From: Methylococcus sp. EFPC2
Lineage (GTDB): Bacteria > Pseudomonadota > Gammaproteobacteria > Methylococcales > Methylococcaceae
Direction of reading: 5' to 3'
Assembly (NCBI RefSeq): GCF_016925495.1
Contig: NZ_CP070491.1
Coordinates: 1,860,001-1,924,000, forward strand
Length of the DNA: 64,000 bases
Shown here: positions 1-11,609 of the stretch, one piece after another
How positions within the stretch are numbered: position 1 is the stretch's first letter
Layout: each line of letters starts with the position of its first letter
Program-made: the position numbers and the translations under genes
Notes under the pieces: model-generated
The model's input: the letters and a program-made list of their open reading frames with translations, nothing else
Databases searched by the model: none
What the model was told of the DNA's origin: nothing

Positions 1-1679
1 AAGGCATCCTGAAACCCGCGCCGGTTGAGCGTATCGGTCAAGGGGTCGTGTGCCTGGAGATAATTGAGGTGACGCTCGTTGCGTTTGCGCTCGGAGATGT
101 CCAGCCCCACCGAGAGCAAGGCCGCTTCGCCCAATGCCGCCCCGCTCAGACGGGTATGCACCCAGGAAATCTCGTGTTTCGCGTTCTCTCCAAAGGCATT
201 CATGGCGGATTCGTGCCGCCAGTGCCGCGTCTGACCGGCGATGATTTCACGCAGACGGCCGTACATGTCGATCGCGGCATCCGGCAGCAAGACGGAATTG
301 AGCAAGGGCAGCCCGATCACATCGGTTTCCGAGTAACCGGTCAGCTTGCGCCCGTATTGATTGAGGGTGAGCAGGCAGCCGGCCTGATCCGACGTGGCGA
401 TGATCACCTCGGCGTGTTCGAGCAGATTGTCGGCAAACTCCTTTTCCAGCGTGATCTCACGCAAAGCCGCGCGCAACGATTGGGTACGCTCTTCGACTTG
501 GTGCTCCAGTTGTTCGAGACGCTCGGAAAGGGCTATGGCCGTGTTATCGAGCAAATCGATTTCATCGAAAAATCGCTCGCCTTTACGCGGATGCACGATG
601 CGGCGCAAGCGCTCGAATTCGCTGCGTCCCAGCAGGGGAATGGCATGAGCGGTGCGCAGGATGCGGTCCAGGTGCCGCCCCAGGGAAACGTAGATGAGCA
701 CCATGGACGAAGCCGTCGAAAGCAAGGCGGCCAATAGCGAACGCCAAACGGCGCGATCGATATCGGCGAGGCCGGCGCTGATGTCTTCCAGCACCAAGAT
801 GCGCATGCCGGGCGCCCGATTCTCGGGGCTCAAGCCGATCTGGCCCACCTCATAAACCCCGTCCTGCGTTGTTAACCGCTGGGGCTGCTGAGCCAGTTGC
901 GAGAGGGGGATTTCGCTCGCCAATCGCTGCAGCAAGACGTGATTACGTTCGCGGTTCGATGCCGCTTCGAGCTTCAAGCCCCATGGCCCCACGAGGCCGT
1001 CCTCCTCCGCACGATTCGGCTCGGCCAATACGGCGATATCCGCGGCAGCCGTATCGTGAAAGGTAAGCACCGTATCTGCCAGCGACGCGCCCACGGCGAA
1101 CATACCGGTCATGCGGCTTTGCGCCAGCACAGGCGCCAGGGCCCGGATGCCACACTGAACGGTACAGTCTACGAAGCTGCTGGGGGTTTCATTCCTGCGC
1201 ACGCTCTCTTGAACCTGTTGCCAGGCCGGCGAGGCCAGGACGACATTCATGTCCTCTCCACCGGTCCATTGCGCTCGCAATATCCCGGAATACTCCACAT
1301 ACAAGGCGTCGGACAAGCCCATGTCGAGTTGAAAAGCCGACCAGAACTGGTCGAAACGGAGTTTGAACGCCTCCAGATCGTCCTTGCCGAGATCGTCCCG
1401 GACATGGGACAGTGCCGGCAGGGCCGCGGCGACTTGTTCGAGATGCTTGCGCTGCTGACGGATCAAGCCGTTGATTTGCTGCTCGTACCGTGCCATGGCC
1501 ATGAAGCGGCTTTCCTGATGACGGTCGAGCAGGTACAAGCGGAACAACTGGGCGAACAGCACGCTGAGCGGAAGCGAGAGCAGCAGCAGGAGTATGATGA
1601 GTTTCCAGCGCAAGCTGAAGCGCGGCTGCCGGAGGAGCTCGCGACGCGCTGACCTTGGTTGCAAGGTGTGCGGTTCCAT
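1..1679 (-). CDS. Membrane sensor diguanylate cyclase (PAS-GGDEF), 3' end cut by window
   Basis: The reverse-strand frame is open from ATG at 1679 to the window edge, about 559 residues. A membrane segment follows a basic N-terminus (roughly residues 25-46), then a periplasmic sensing region with a few cysteines, a second membrane segment near residue 320, a coiled linker and a PAS domain. The last visible residues (codons at positions 1-60) read HDPLTDTLNRRGF, the classic start of a GGDEF domain, so the protein should make cyclic di-GMP. The active-site GGDEF and any EAL domain lie outside the window. It starts 5 bases after the porin stop, so it is the third gene of an operon with a binding-protein-like gene and a porin. 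The family call is firm; the ligand is unknown. Confidence 0.85.
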   Translation of the reverse strand, partial: MEPHTLQPRSARRELLRQPRFSLRWKLIILLLLLSLPLSVLFAQLFRLYLLDRHQESRFMAMARYEQQINGLIRQQRKHLEQVAAALPALSHVRDDLGKDDLEAFKLRFDQFWSAFQLDMGLSDALYVEYSGILRAQWTGGEDMNVVLASPAWQQVQESVRRNETPSSFVDCTVQCGIRALAPVLAQSRMTGMFAVGASLADTVLTFHDTAAADIAVLAEPNRAEEDGLVGPWGLKLEAASNRERNHVLLQRLASEIPLSQLAQQPQRLTTQDGVYEVGQIGLSPENRAPGMRILVLEDISAGLADIDRAVWRSLLAALLSTASSMVLIYVSLGRHLDRILRTAHAIPLLGRSEFERLRRIVHPRKGERFFDEIDLLDNTAIALSERLEQLEHQVEERTQSLRAALREITLEKEFADNLLEHAEVIIATSDQAGCLLTLNQYGRKLTGYSETDVIGLPLLNSVLLPDAAIDMYGRLREIIAGQTRHWRHESAMNAFGENAKHEISWVHTRLSGAALGEAALLSVGLDISERKRNERHLNYLQAHDPLTDTLNRRGFQDA

Positions 1680-1684
1680 CGTAG

Positions 1685-2914
1685 TCAAAAGCGGTAGGAA
1701 CCCAACAGGATCACCATATCCCAACGCCTTTCCAGGTCCCGCCGATCGGGATTGTCCAGCGGCGATAACCACACGGTGCCATCGACGTGGTGATATTCCG
1801 CCCGCAACATTAAGGATGACGTCACATCAAACCTCAGGCCGGCGACGACATCCTGAGCGTAACGGGTATGCGCAGGTGCACCGGTAAGCTCATGGTAGCG
1901 GTGGCCATAGGGGTCATCCATATCGCTGTGCGCTTGATCATAACGCAACATAAGCTCCCACTTCGGCAGGAAACGGTATTGCCCCATGACATACCAGTTC
2001 TCCGCCGTCGCGCGTATGGACGGCCGTCCCGATATATCGAGCTGAGTGTAGCGTTGAGAATATTCAGTCGTGAGCGTAAGTTTCTCGCCCGCATATTGCA
2101 GTGACAATATCCAGGGATCGAGGCTTAAGGTTTGACGGGGTATCCGCTCGTCGGCGGCAGGGGTGTAGGTTTGCTTCAGAGAAAAATAGGAAACGCCCCC
2201 TCGCCAACGGCCATCCTCCGTTTCATAAAGCACGCGGAATCCCGGTGTCATGCGGTCCTGGAGCAAGTCTCCCCGTCCCCTGACGCCGGTCAACGCCGCC
2301 TTGGTGCTGTCATCGTTGGTCGGCAAATCCGTCAAGGCGAACCTGATGTCTAAGTGACCTCCGGGCACTTCGACCTCGCTGTACAAATGGACCCCGTCTC
2401 CGGAAAGCGCGAAACGACGGGTCCGGTCGAAATAGATCGGTTGCGGCAATATGGCACCCGGCCGGGTGAACGCCACGTCGCGGGTTTCGGTATAAAAACC
2501 GAACGGATTCTTGACCCGGCCGGCGCGGACGCCGAAACGCAGGTTTTCATCGTTGTACAGGTTGATATCGGCCAGGGCGAAGTCCAGCCAGGGCTCCCCT
2601 TCGTCCATCTTGCCAGCCCAGCGCGACATGCCTTGGGCTGCAAGACGCAAGCGACTGAACGGTTGAAGCGACAAGTTCAATCCCACTTCACGAAAGTCGG
2701 GACTGAATTGGTTATGGCTATCGCCATAAAAATTATTGGCAGTGGTGTACACGGCGCCCTGAGTCAGGTAACCATGCAGTTGAACCTTGCCGTTGATCCA
2801 TTCGAAGGCCAAGGCGGGTGCCGCCGATAGCCACAGCCCCGCCAAGGCGATCAGCCCCAACGTAAGCCGCCGGATGCGACTATTTGATTTCAAGCAAACG
2901 GACTTTCTTGGCAT
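1685..2914 (-). CDS. Outer-membrane porin-like beta-barrel protein
   Basis: This is about 409 residues from ATG 2914. A hydrophobic signal peptide ends in APALA before a mature start of FEWINGKVQLHGY. The mature part is rich in alternating aromatic and polar strands and ends in a terminal Phe (GSYRF), the usual C-terminal signature for outer-membrane insertion. It resembles the general porin/OprO-like fold but I cannot name a substrate. The ATG overlaps the upstream gene by 35 bases; a TTG at about 2893 is an alternative start and the frame is open further upstream to 2965. It sits between the periplasmic binding-protein-like gene and the diguanylate cyclase, which suggests a shared solute-sensing role (inference). 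Confidence 0.75.
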   Translation of the reverse strand: MPRKSVCLKSNSRIRRLTLGLIALAGLWLSAAPALAFEWINGKVQLHGYLTQGAVYTTANNFYGDSHNQFSPDFREVGLNLSLQPFSRLRLAAQGMSRWAGKMDEGEPWLDFALADINLYNDENLRFGVRAGRVKNPFGFYTETRDVAFTRPGAILPQPIYFDRTRRFALSGDGVHLYSEVEVPGGHLDIRFALTDLPTNDDSTKAALTGVRGRGDLLQDRMTPGFRVLYETEDGRWRGGVSYFSLKQTYTPAADERIPRQTLSLDPWILSLQYAGEKLTLTTEYSQRYTQLDISGRPSIRATAENWYVMGQYRFLPKWELMLRYDQAHSDMDDPYGHRYHELTGAPAHTRYAQDVVAGLRFDVTSSLMLRAEYHHVDGTVWLSPLDNPDRRDLERRWDMVILLGSYRF

Positions 2915-3299
2915 CGAGCTTGTCCTTGGAAAGATAACCGACCGAGCCGGGCGTTTCGGTGACACGCGTCAGCATCTCCTCTTCCGAGCTCACTTCGATC
3001 GGCGCCTGGCCGGTACCGGAAAAAACCTGCCGGTCCCAGGCGATACGCAATTGCTGCGGGAACACGTCGAGCACCGTCTTGGCAAAACTGGCGTGCAGGG
3101 GATGGCCATCGGGCAAAACGAAAACCGTGGTACCCCCGTCCCCCGGCCATTGAGGCACTCGCATGCCGAATAGGGCACGAGCGAAATTGCGCGTGACAAA
3201 TGTCGCGGGGACGGTCGGATGCGTTATGACCACGACATCCGCTGCCCGAGCATTGAAGTGGAAGAACAGCAACAAGAGTGGCAGTAGATTACGCGGCAT
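2880..3299 (-). CDS. Small periplasmic phosphate-binding-like (PBP domain) protein
   Basis: This is 139 residues from ATG 3299; an in-frame start at 3323 is possible but would lengthen the signal peptide. The signal peptide is MPRNLLPLLLLFFHFNARA with an AxA-like cleavage site. The mature part matches short PstS-like proteins: the pattern GTGQAPIEVSSEEEML followed by VTETPGSVGYLSK is typical of the C-terminal lobe. At under 140 residues it is only half of a full PstS, as in many short 'phosphate ABC transporter substrate-binding' proteins that have no transporter beside them. No pst permease genes are present. It heads the operon with the porin and the GGDEF sensor, so it may deliver a ligand to the sensor (inference). 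Confidence 0.7.
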   Translation of the reverse strand: MPRNLLPLLLLFFHFNARAADVVVITHPTVPATFVTRNFARALFGMRVPQWPGDGGTTVFVLPDGHPLHASFAKTVLDVFPQQLRIAWDRQVFSGTGQAPIEVSSEEEMLTRVTETPGSVGYLSKDKLDAKKVRLLEIK

Positions 3300-3403
3300 C
3301 GGCCAAGAGTAGATCCATCTCAAAAATTTGCAGGCATTGTCGCCACGCGGTGACTACCGCGGCAATAAGGAAGAGACCTAGTTGGCCGGAACCGCGCGCA
3401 ACA

Positions 3404-4183
3404 TCACTCCCTGGAACCATACCGGCCGGCCAGCCGCGCGTAATCTTCCAGCGCCAGTGTCTCGGCCCTGGCCGTCGGGTCGACACCGAGATCGCGCAAC
3501 TCATCCGCGCTGAAGAGTGCACTGAGTGCGTTGCGCAAGGTCTTGCGGCGCTGGGCGAATGCCGCCGTGACGACCCGTCCAAGGGCGACGGGATCCGCCT
3601 CGACCGGCGGACGCGCATGGGGAATCAAGCGCACCACCGCCGACATGACCTTGGGCGGAGGATAGAAGCTATCCGGTGGAACGTCCATCAGGCACTCCAT
3701 GGCGCAGTGGTATTGTGCCATGATGCTCAGCCTCCCATAGTCGGAATCGCCCGGCGAAGCGCATAGCCGGTCAACCACTTCCTTTTGCAGCATGAAATGC
3801 ATGTCCGATATCGACTGTGCCTGACCGAAAAGATGGAACAGCAACGGCGTCGAGATGTTGTAAGGCAGGTTGCCGACGACGCGGAGCTTCTCGCCTTTGC
3901 TCAGTGCGGCGAAATCGAACTTGAGGGCGTCGCCCGAGTGGATGCGCAACTTATCCGAGCCGGCGTAACGCTCCTTGAGCCTGACCACCAGATCACGATC
4001 CAGTTCGACGACGTCCAGGCGGCCGCATTCGGCCAATAAGGCGCTGGTCAGCGCTCCCTGCCCCGGCCCGATTTCCACCAGATGCTCATCCTCGCGCGGC
4101 CCTATGGCTGCAACGATGGCATAGATGACGTGCTGATCGCGCAGGAAATTCTGCCCGAAGCGCTTGCGCGGCTGATGACTCAT
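3404..4183 (-). CDS. rsmA: 16S rRNA (adenine(1518)-N6/adenine(1519)-N6)-dimethyltransferase
   Basis: RsmA (KsgA) dimethylates two adjacent adenines in helix 45 of 16S rRNA using S-adenosylmethionine, late in small-subunit assembly. The 259-residue protein shows the N-terminal KRFGQNFL signature, the SAM-binding motif [10 protein letters not shown] and the catalytic NLPYNIST motif, in the expected order and at the usual length. The ATG at 4183 overlaps the pdxA stop as ATGA, indicating translational coupling; a GTG at 4189 also lies in frame but is less likely. pdxA-rsmA is a common proteobacterial gene pair. Confidence 0.96.
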   Translation of the reverse strand: MSHQPRKRFGQNFLRDQHVIYAIVAAIGPREDEHLVEIGPGQGALTSALLAECGRLDVVELDRDLVVRLKERYAGSDKLRIHSGDALKFDFAALSKGEKLRVVGNLPYNISTPLLFHLFGQAQSISDMHFMLQKEVVDRLCASPGDSDYGRLSIMAQYHCAMECLMDVPPDSFYPPPKVMSAVVRLIPHARPPVEADPVALGRVVTAAFAQRRKTLRNALSALFSADELRDLGVDPTARAETLALEDYARLAGRYGSRE

Positions 4184-5187
4184 GCCCACCTCCCCTCTCC
4201 TTGCGCGGCATTTCCGGCCATTTGCACGGCCATACGCAACGCGGCCCCCAGGCTGCCCGCATCCGCCCGTCCGCTGCCGGCCAAATCCAGTGCCGTCCCG
4301 TGATCGACCGAGGTGCGAATCAGCGGCAGTCCCAGGGTGACGTTGACCGCTTTGCCGAAACCCGCGTATTTGAGCACCGGCAAGCCCTGATCGTGGTACA
4401 TGGCCAACACCGCATCGGCATTTTGCAGATACTTGGGCAAAAACAGGGTATCGGCCGGCAATGGACCCTGGAGATCATAACCTTGCCCTCGCAAGGCTGC
4501 CAGAACCGGTTCCATAACCTCGACTTCCTCCGTCCCCAGATGCCCGCCTTCTCCCGCGTGGGGATTGAGCCCACACACCAGGATACGCGGACTGACCACC
4601 CCGAATCGCTCGCGCAGCTCACCGTGCAGAATGCGGATGACGGCGTCTAGGCGATCCCGCGTAATGGCGGCGCTGACATCCCTGAGTGGCAGATGGGTGG
4701 TCACCAGAGCCACTCTGAGCCCTTCCGTGGCCAACATCATGACGGGGTGACCGCCGCTGATTCCGGCGATGAACTCCGTGTGTCCGGTGAAAGGCATGCC
4801 CGCCTCGTTGATGATGCCTTTGTGCACGGGTGCCGTGACCATTGCGTCGAAGCGACCTCGCAAACAGGCGCGCACGGCGGCCTCCAGTGTTTCCAGCACG
4901 TAGAGGCCATTCGCGGTATCGAGCCGGCCGGGCTGCACCCCCACGGCGCGGCCGACCGGCCAAACCGGGAGCGTGCCTGCGACGTGCGGACGGAAACTCG
5001 CATCGTCAACATCGACTTCCCGTATCTGAACGTCCCAGCCCAGAACTTCGCTGCGTGCGCGCAGTATCTGGGGGTCCGCCGCCACGACCAGCTCGCAGGG
5101 CCACGCTTGCCGGGCGATAGCCAGACAAAGGTCGGGGCCGATGCCGGCGGGCTCGCCGGCGGTCAACACGATGCGCGTTCGATGCAC
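4180..5187 (-). CDS. pdxA: 4-hydroxythreonine-4-phosphate dehydrogenase
   Basis: PdxA oxidises 4-phosphohydroxy-L-threonine with NAD(P) in the DXP-dependent pathway of pyridoxal 5'-phosphate synthesis. The 335-residue length matches the family. Visible signatures are [12 protein letters not shown] at the N-terminus, VTAPVHKG and the metal-site motif TGHTEF, and [11 protein letters not shown] near residue 265. It begins at ATG 5187 and overlaps rsmA by 4 bases. Upstream lie about 190 bases without a gene before the end of comEC, so pdxA probably has its own promoter there. Confidence 0.96.
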   Translation of the reverse strand: MHRTRIVLTAGEPAGIGPDLCLAIARQAWPCELVVAADPQILRARSEVLGWDVQIREVDVDDASFRPHVAGTLPVWPVGRAVGVQPGRLDTANGLYVLETLEAAVRACLRGRFDAMVTAPVHKGIINEAGMPFTGHTEFIAGISGGHPVMMLATEGLRVALVTTHLPLRDVSAAITRDRLDAVIRILHGELRERFGVVSPRILVCGLNPHAGEGGHLGTEEVEVMEPVLAALRGQGYDLQGPLPADTLFLPKYLQNADAVLAMYHDQGLPVLKYAGFGKAVNVTLGLPLIRTSVDHGTALDLAGSGRADAGSLGAALRMAVQMAGNAAQGEGRWA

Positions 5188-5379
5188 TCAGTGAGCTCCC
5201 GTCCGGCCTGCAGGGACGCGGCTGGGGTCTATACCCATCGCGCGGTCAGCGGAACGCAGCGTCCGACGGGGCTTGGGAGGCGAAAGCGTCATACGAATTC
5301 GAATAGTCACGGAACGAAACAAGCGGCTTTTAAGGAGGCGCGAATTGTAGCACCGGACGAACATCCGGGGTTTTGCTCG

Positions 5380-7698
5380 CTATCGTCCGCCCTGGGCTCC
5401 ATCCGCATCCGGGCGGGCATTCCAATACCGTCCGTGCGCCCGTCGATAGCTCACCGGTTCGTCCTCGGCGTCTTTTGCTCCGACATCGACCCGAATGGCT
5501 CCGGCATCCGCGGTGCTCATCGCCGTTCCTCCTATCTTGCGGTAACGGGCCAGCACGTCGGGATGGGGAAAGCCGTATCGGTTGCGGTAACCGGCCGGTA
5601 TCAGAACGATGCGGGGCTGAACCCGCTGCAAAAACTCCGGAGTCGAAGACGTTTTACTGCCGTGATGCGGGGCGACGAGGACGCCACTGCGCAGACCGGC
5701 GCCATAGCGTCGAACCAGGGCCGATTCCGCCGCACCCTCGATATCGCCGGTCAACAGGATTTGCCGCCCATGGGCACGTACGCTCAATACACAGGAGTTG
5801 TCGTTTTCCTTTTCGAATATCTCGAGCGGGCCGAGCATGCGGAAAGACACGCCATCCATGTCCCAGTCCTGGCCCGCCGCACACGGTAAAGCGCCGGGCA
5901 GTCTGTCGGGCACGCTGCTGTAGATCGAACCCACCGGCACGCGGCTGATCAGGCTATCCGCCCCGCCGATATGGTCGTTGTCGCCGTGACTGACCACCAG
6001 CACATCGATACTGCCCAGGCCTTCGTGCCGCAAGAACGGTTCGATGACCGCCGATCCCATCGCGAAGTCCGGCCCCAGGCGTGCGCCGGTGTCGAATACC
6101 AGCGCATGACGAGCGGTTTGCACCACGGCGGCGAGTCCCTGGCCCACATCCAAAAGCGTGAGACGCACATCGCCGTAGGCAGGACCTTGAGGCTGGACCG
6201 TCCAGGCGGGCAGCAACATGACCGCCCCCAACCAGCGCCCCGGCAAGCCGCGCGGCAGGAACAACAGGACCGTCCCGGGCAGGGCCAAGGCGAGCGTCCA
6301 AACGGGCGGGCTGGAATGTACCCACTGCGCACCGGGCACGGCCGACATCAGCTCCAGGACTTTCCAGGCCGCTTGCAGCAGATGCTCGGCCGAACCGAGC
6401 AGCCATAAGCCACCTACGGGAAAAATCAGCAAGAACAGCGTGGCCAGCAGGCAGAGCGGGATGGCGATGAGCCCCAAAACCGGCACCGCCAGGAGGTTGG
6501 CCAGGGGAGAAATCAAGGATACCTGCTGGAAAAACAGCAACAACAGGGGCGACAAGCCGAGAGCGGCCACTGCATTGATGCGCCAAAGCGCGGACCAGAA
6601 CCTCGGTGGATGCAAGCGTCCCCCGACGATCAGTACGATCAAGGCAACCGCACCGAACGACAGCCAGAATCCCGGAGCCAACACCGCCATCGGGTCGTAA
6701 AGGCAGACGACCAGCAACGCCAGGGCCAGCGTGTGCCAAGAACGCAAGGGGCGGTGCAATATCACGCCCCCCATGACCAGCGCGATCATGATCAATGCCC
6801 GCTGGGTCGGAATGGCGAAGTCGGCCAATGCCGAATAGAAAAACGCCGACAGGAAAGCGGCCCAGGCGGCCACGCCGGGTGGCGACCAGCGCTGCAGGCC
6901 GAACCGGGTGGCAATTTTCTTCACCAGCACAAAACACCAGGCCGCGACGAGTCCGATATGCGAGCCGGATATGGCCACCAGATGTGCCGTGCCCGTCCGT
7001 CGCAACACCTCCCATTGTGACGGCATGATGTCGTCTTCGACACCCAGGGTGAGCGCCTTGATGATGCCGCGCAAAGGACTCCAGGCCAGACCCGCATCAA
7101 GCCTATCGGCCAATGCCTGCCGCCACGCCGCGACAGCGTGAGTCGCATCCGCCGGACCCAGCCTCGCGTTCCCGGGATCCTCGCGGACATAGCCCGTGGC
7201 CCGTATGCCCCGCGCGTACAGCCATTCTTCGTAATCCAGGCCGCCGGGGTTGAAATAAGCATGCGGCCGTCTCAAACGTACCCGCAGTCGCCAATGCTCG
7301 CCCGCCTTGGGCAAAACATCGGACCGGTACCAGTTCAGGCGCACGGTCTCCGGAACCCTCGCGGCGGCCGCACGCGGGTCGAGCCGAAAATCGAAACGCA
7401 CAACCCCGTCCCGCGTGCGCGGCAGGTCGAGTATTTGCCCTTCGACCTGCAGGTCTATTCCCTCGAATTGTGGCGGGAGGGCGTCGCGGAGTCCGATCCA
7501 CCCGTAAACCGAAGCCCAAAGGAAGCCGAACAGAAAACAGGCGATGCATTTGGACCGTCTTCCGACAAGCAAGACGGCAATGCCGGTGAACAAAATGACG
7601 GCGGGAGGCGGCAACTCGGCGAGCTGCTGCACGGCGAGTATGCCCGCAACCGTGGATAATGCGCGGGCGACGAAGGTGGACCGTCGAATGTCATTCAA
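5380..7698 (-). CDS. comEC: ComEC/Rec2 DNA-uptake channel protein
   Basis: ComEC forms the inner-membrane channel that takes single-stranded DNA into the cytoplasm during natural transformation. The 772-residue protein has N-terminal membrane segments, an OB-like periplasmic region, the multi-spanning Competence domain (about residues 220-480) and a C-terminal metallo-beta-lactamase-like domain with VSHGDNDHIGG and APHHGSKTSS. The start is a TTG at 7698; an ATG nearby is out of frame, so the exact start is uncertain. It stands alone, diverging from the DUF2062 gene with overlapping 5' regions. No other competence genes are visible in the window. Confidence 0.93.
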   Translation of the reverse strand: MNDIRRSTFVARALSTVAGILAVQQLAELPPPAVILFTGIAVLLVGRRSKCIACFLFGFLWASVYGWIGLRDALPPQFEGIDLQVEGQILDLPRTRDGVVRFDFRLDPRAAAARVPETVRLNWYRSDVLPKAGEHWRLRVRLRRPHAYFNPGGLDYEEWLYARGIRATGYVREDPGNARLGPADATHAVAAWRQALADRLDAGLAWSPLRGIIKALTLGVEDDIMPSQWEVLRRTGTAHLVAISGSHIGLVAAWCFVLVKKIATRFGLQRWSPPGVAAWAAFLSAFFYSALADFAIPTQRALIMIALVMGGVILHRPLRSWHTLALALLVVCLYDPMAVLAPGFWLSFGAVALIVLIVGGRLHPPRFWSALWRINAVAALGLSPLLLLFFQQVSLISPLANLLAVPVLGLIAIPLCLLATLFLLIFPVGGLWLLGSAEHLLQAAWKVLELMSAVPGAQWVHSSPPVWTLALALPGTVLLFLPRGLPGRWLGAVMLLPAWTVQPQGPAYGDVRLTLLDVGQGLAAVVQTARHALVFDTGARLGPDFAMGSAVIEPFLRHEGLGSIDVLVVSHGDNDHIGGADSLISRVPVGSIYSSVPDRLPGALPCAAGQDWDMDGVSFRMLGPLEIFEKENDNSCVLSVRAHGRQILLTGDIEGAAESALVRRYGAGLRSGVLVAPHHGSKTSSTPEFLQRVQPRIVLIPAGYRNRYGFPHPDVLARYRKIGGTAMSTADAGAIRVDVGAKDAEDEPVSYRRAHGRYWNARPDADGAQGGR

Positions 7699-7775
7699 CT
7701 TTCAAAGTCCAGGCCTTAGAATACCGCGCCGTAAGCCTCAGCCCATCCGATCGAGCACCAGGAGCCGCCGCGCCC

Positions 7776-8372
7776 ATGCCAAAAAAATTCCTCAAACGCT
7801 TCATTCCCCATCCCGGCAAGATCAGCGAAATCAAGGCGCTGGAATTTCTGGGCGACAAGCTGCACAGGCCCAATCTTTGGCATCTCAATCGCCGCTCGGT
7901 TTCGTTGGCTTTCGCCATCGGTCTGTGGGCCATGTATACCCCGCCCCTCCCCTGGCAGATGGTGATCGCGGCCGTGGGCGCCGTTTATTTCAACGCCAAC
8001 CTACCCATCTCGGTGGCCCTGGTCTGGATTACCAATCCGCTGACCTGGGTGCCGCTCTACTACCTGGCCTATCTGGTCGGCACCTTGGCTTTGGGCATGG
8101 ATCATTTCACCTTCCAGCACTTCAGCGAAGTCTTCAGCATAGAGAAAGCCTGGGAACTCGGCGCGCCCCTGCTGGTCGGCTGTTTTATTTTGATGAATGT
8201 CGGCGCGGTAGTGGGTTATTTTGGAATCCAGTTTCTCTGGCAGCGTTCGGTGCGGCATCAATGGTGGCTGCGTAAATATCGCAATGCACCGCTGGACTCC
8301 ACGACGCTGGCCAACGAATCCTATAGTACCTACCTAAACCTGTTGGCTCATCGGCACGAGCGCGGCCGATAG
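7776..8372 (+). CDS. DUF2062 domain membrane protein
   Basis: This is 198 residues from ATG 7776 (MPKKFLKRFIPHP); the frame is open upstream but the residues there look non-coding. It matches the DUF2062 family: a basic amphipathic N-terminus, then hydrophobic segments with the motif SLAFAIGLWAMYTPPLPWQM, and WITNPLTWVPLYYLAY in the middle. DUF2062 proteins are small inner-membrane proteins of unknown function, widespread in Proteobacteria and often near comEC or glycosyltransferase genes. It diverges from comEC. Confidence 0.85.
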   Translation: MPKKFLKRFIPHPGKISEIKALEFLGDKLHRPNLWHLNRRSVSLAFAIGLWAMYTPPLPWQMVIAAVGAVYFNANLPISVALVWITNPLTWVPLYYLAYLVGTLALGMDHFTFQHFSEVFSIEKAWELGAPLLVGCFILMNVGAVVGYFGIQFLWQRSVRHQWWLRKYRNAPLDSTTLANESYSTYLNLLAHRHERGR

Positions 8373-8377
8373 CCCGA

Positions 8378-9013
8378 TCAATTTCTCCACCGGCCCAAGG
8401 GATTGCCGACCGGCTCGACGCCGAGCCGGCGGAGCTTGGCCGCCGCGCGCACGCTGCCGGTTCTGGACCACAGTTCATAAAGCCTCATGAGGTCGTTGGA
8501 AGCGCCAAGCCCGGATTGCTCCCCGACCTCGGACAACACGTCGACGAAAACCTGAAATTTGGCGGAAAGCTCGGTGAAGATAGCGCGCAATGCGCGCAGG
8601 TGCATGAACTCCCTGCCGGAGCCGCACAAATGGGCGTAGGCGCCGCGGCCCATGGCGATGTAATAGTCCACGTCCACCACCTTGCGGTTCAGGCTGTCCG
8701 AGAACAAGCCGGATATCAGCAGCGCGATGTCGCCTAGGCGCTTGAGGGTACGGTAACGGTCCTCCTGGCTCGGCGCCTGCAGGGCGCGGGCGTAAAGTGC
8801 GGCCAGCGGCTGGATGACTAGCCCATCGTCGGTCCGGTCGAACAAGCGGTCCGCGCGGGTGAAATGCGCCAGCATGTTTACGATGTAAAAAACCGTTTCC
8901 TCTTCCGCTTCCACCCTTTGGTTGGCGATGGCGGTCGCCACGCTGGCCCTGAAGTGCTCACGCAAGTCCATGCCGGTAATCACGGAATTACCGGATAAGG
9001 CCCTATCCCGCAT
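8378..9013 (-). CDS. Conserved hypothetical cytosolic protein
   Basis: This is 211 residues, mostly helical, with no signal peptide or membrane segment. I do not recognise a named family. A strong purine-rich ribosome-binding site (GGGGGAA) lies 5-6 bases before the ATG at 9013, which supports this start over the internal Met at 8971. Codon usage matches the neighbours. Its 3' end faces the DUF2062 gene only 5 bases away, so the two are convergent. The acidic helical N-terminal half and the stretch DVDYYIAMGRGAYAHL may serve as search handles. Confidence 0.7.
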   Translation of the reverse strand: MRDRALSGNSVITGMDLREHFRASVATAIANQRVEAEEETVFYIVNMLAHFTRADRLFDRTDDGLVIQPLAALYARALQAPSQEDRYRTLKRLGDIALLISGLFSDSLNRKVVDVDYYIAMGRGAYAHLCGSGREFMHLRALRAIFTELSAKFQVFVDVLSEVGEQSGLGASNDLMRLYELWSRTGSVRAAAKLRRLGVEPVGNPLGRWRN

Positions 9014-9389
9014 AGTTCCCCCGCTGTTTCGTCATATGCCATCGGCCTTGAGCCGAGCAATTTCGATACCACGTGATTTCTTTGATCCAGCAGCAAGGCC
9101 GCCTTCGCCGCGCATGAGTTACACCGCGCCGTGATCTGGGGCACTACGTGTTTTCCGGCCAACACGCCGTGTCCACAATCTGTTGCCTGACAAGCAGCAC
9201 ACGCGCTTGGAATCGATCCAGGGGATGAACAGTTCCTCGCCCCGGCCCCGCTTCTGGGCCGCCGCCCGCATTTCTCGGCACCCGGGACGACGAAGCCCGG
9301 CCCTTGGCGCCAATTTTGCTTGGCATCCTTCGCCATCCACGGGATGGTTCCGTTTCTAAAAACTTTGTATTGCCAACTCGGAGTAACGC
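9014..9389. other. Intergenic region upstream of groES, no gene supported
   Basis: The 376 bases between the divergent hypothetical gene and groES contain short reverse-strand open frames with no recognisable family and no good ribosome-binding site. I looked for a CIRCE element and for a clear sigma-32 promoter and did not find a convincing match to either. The groES ribosome-binding site (CGGAG) is at about 9380, 5 bases before the ATG. Confidence 0.5.
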
Positions 9390-9686
9390 ATGACCCAAAC
9401 CGTTCGCCCCCTCTATGACAGATTGCTCGTGAAACGCTCGGAAGATGAGCAGACCACCCCGGGCGGGATCGTGATCCCCGACGCAGCCAAGGAAAAACCG
9501 ATCAAGGGAGAGATCATCGCCGCAGGACTCGGCAAGCCCCTGGACAACGGCAGCCTGCGTCCCCTCAGTGTCAAAGTCGGCGATAAGGTTCTGTTCGGCA
9601 AATATGCCGGCACCGAAGTGAAGATCGACGGAAACGAATACCTGGTGCTTCGCGAAGAAGATGTCATCGCGGTCCTGGAGGGCTGA
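9390..9686 (+). CDS. groES: Co-chaperonin GroES
   Basis: GroES is the heptameric lid of the GroEL chaperonin. The 98-residue protein starts [16 protein letters not shown] and has the mobile-loop region [16 protein letters not shown] and the barrel motif [19 protein letters not shown], all standard. It begins with ATG 9390 after a GGAG ribosome-binding site and precedes groEL by 90 bases in the usual bicistronic order. Confidence 0.97.
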   Translation: MTQTVRPLYDRLLVKRSEDEQTTPGGIVIPDAAKEKPIKGEIIAAGLGKPLDNGSLRPLSVKVGDKVLFGKYAGTEVKIDGNEYLVLREEDVIAVLEG

Positions 9687-11411
<1,725 letters not shown>

Positions 11412-11559
11412 GAAACGGAAGTCATAGGCTTGACGGCGCACGGAAGCGCCGCTTGAATCAGCCGCAGGAAGTCGGCGGATTCGGGGAATCGCCGCGAGTT
11501 TGGGTACTGCGGCAAAGCGCCGGGCAATGCGGGATGGCTGGTCCGGCGCTCATCAGGGA

Positions 11560-11609
11560 TGAGGCGCGTCGCCCCTACGGTTTACCAGGGTGGGCGACGC
11601 ATCGCCTCA
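11560..11609. terminator. Inverted repeat between convergent groEL and lolD
   Basis: TGAGGCGCGTCGCCC at 11560-11574 pairs with GGGCGACGCATCGCCTCA at 11592-11609, with a three-base bulge and a 17-base loop. The right arm overlaps the lolD stop codon. It lacks a clear T-run, so it may be a bidirectional or Rho-assisted terminator, or a copy of a dispersed palindromic repeat. Confidence 0.5.

Noticed and set aside
9144-9398. Reverse-strand frames upstream of groES (GRGEELFIPWIDSKRV and alternatives)
   Set aside because: Short, overlapping frames in different registers with no ribosome-binding site and no recognisable domain. I could not show that any is a relic of a known gene.
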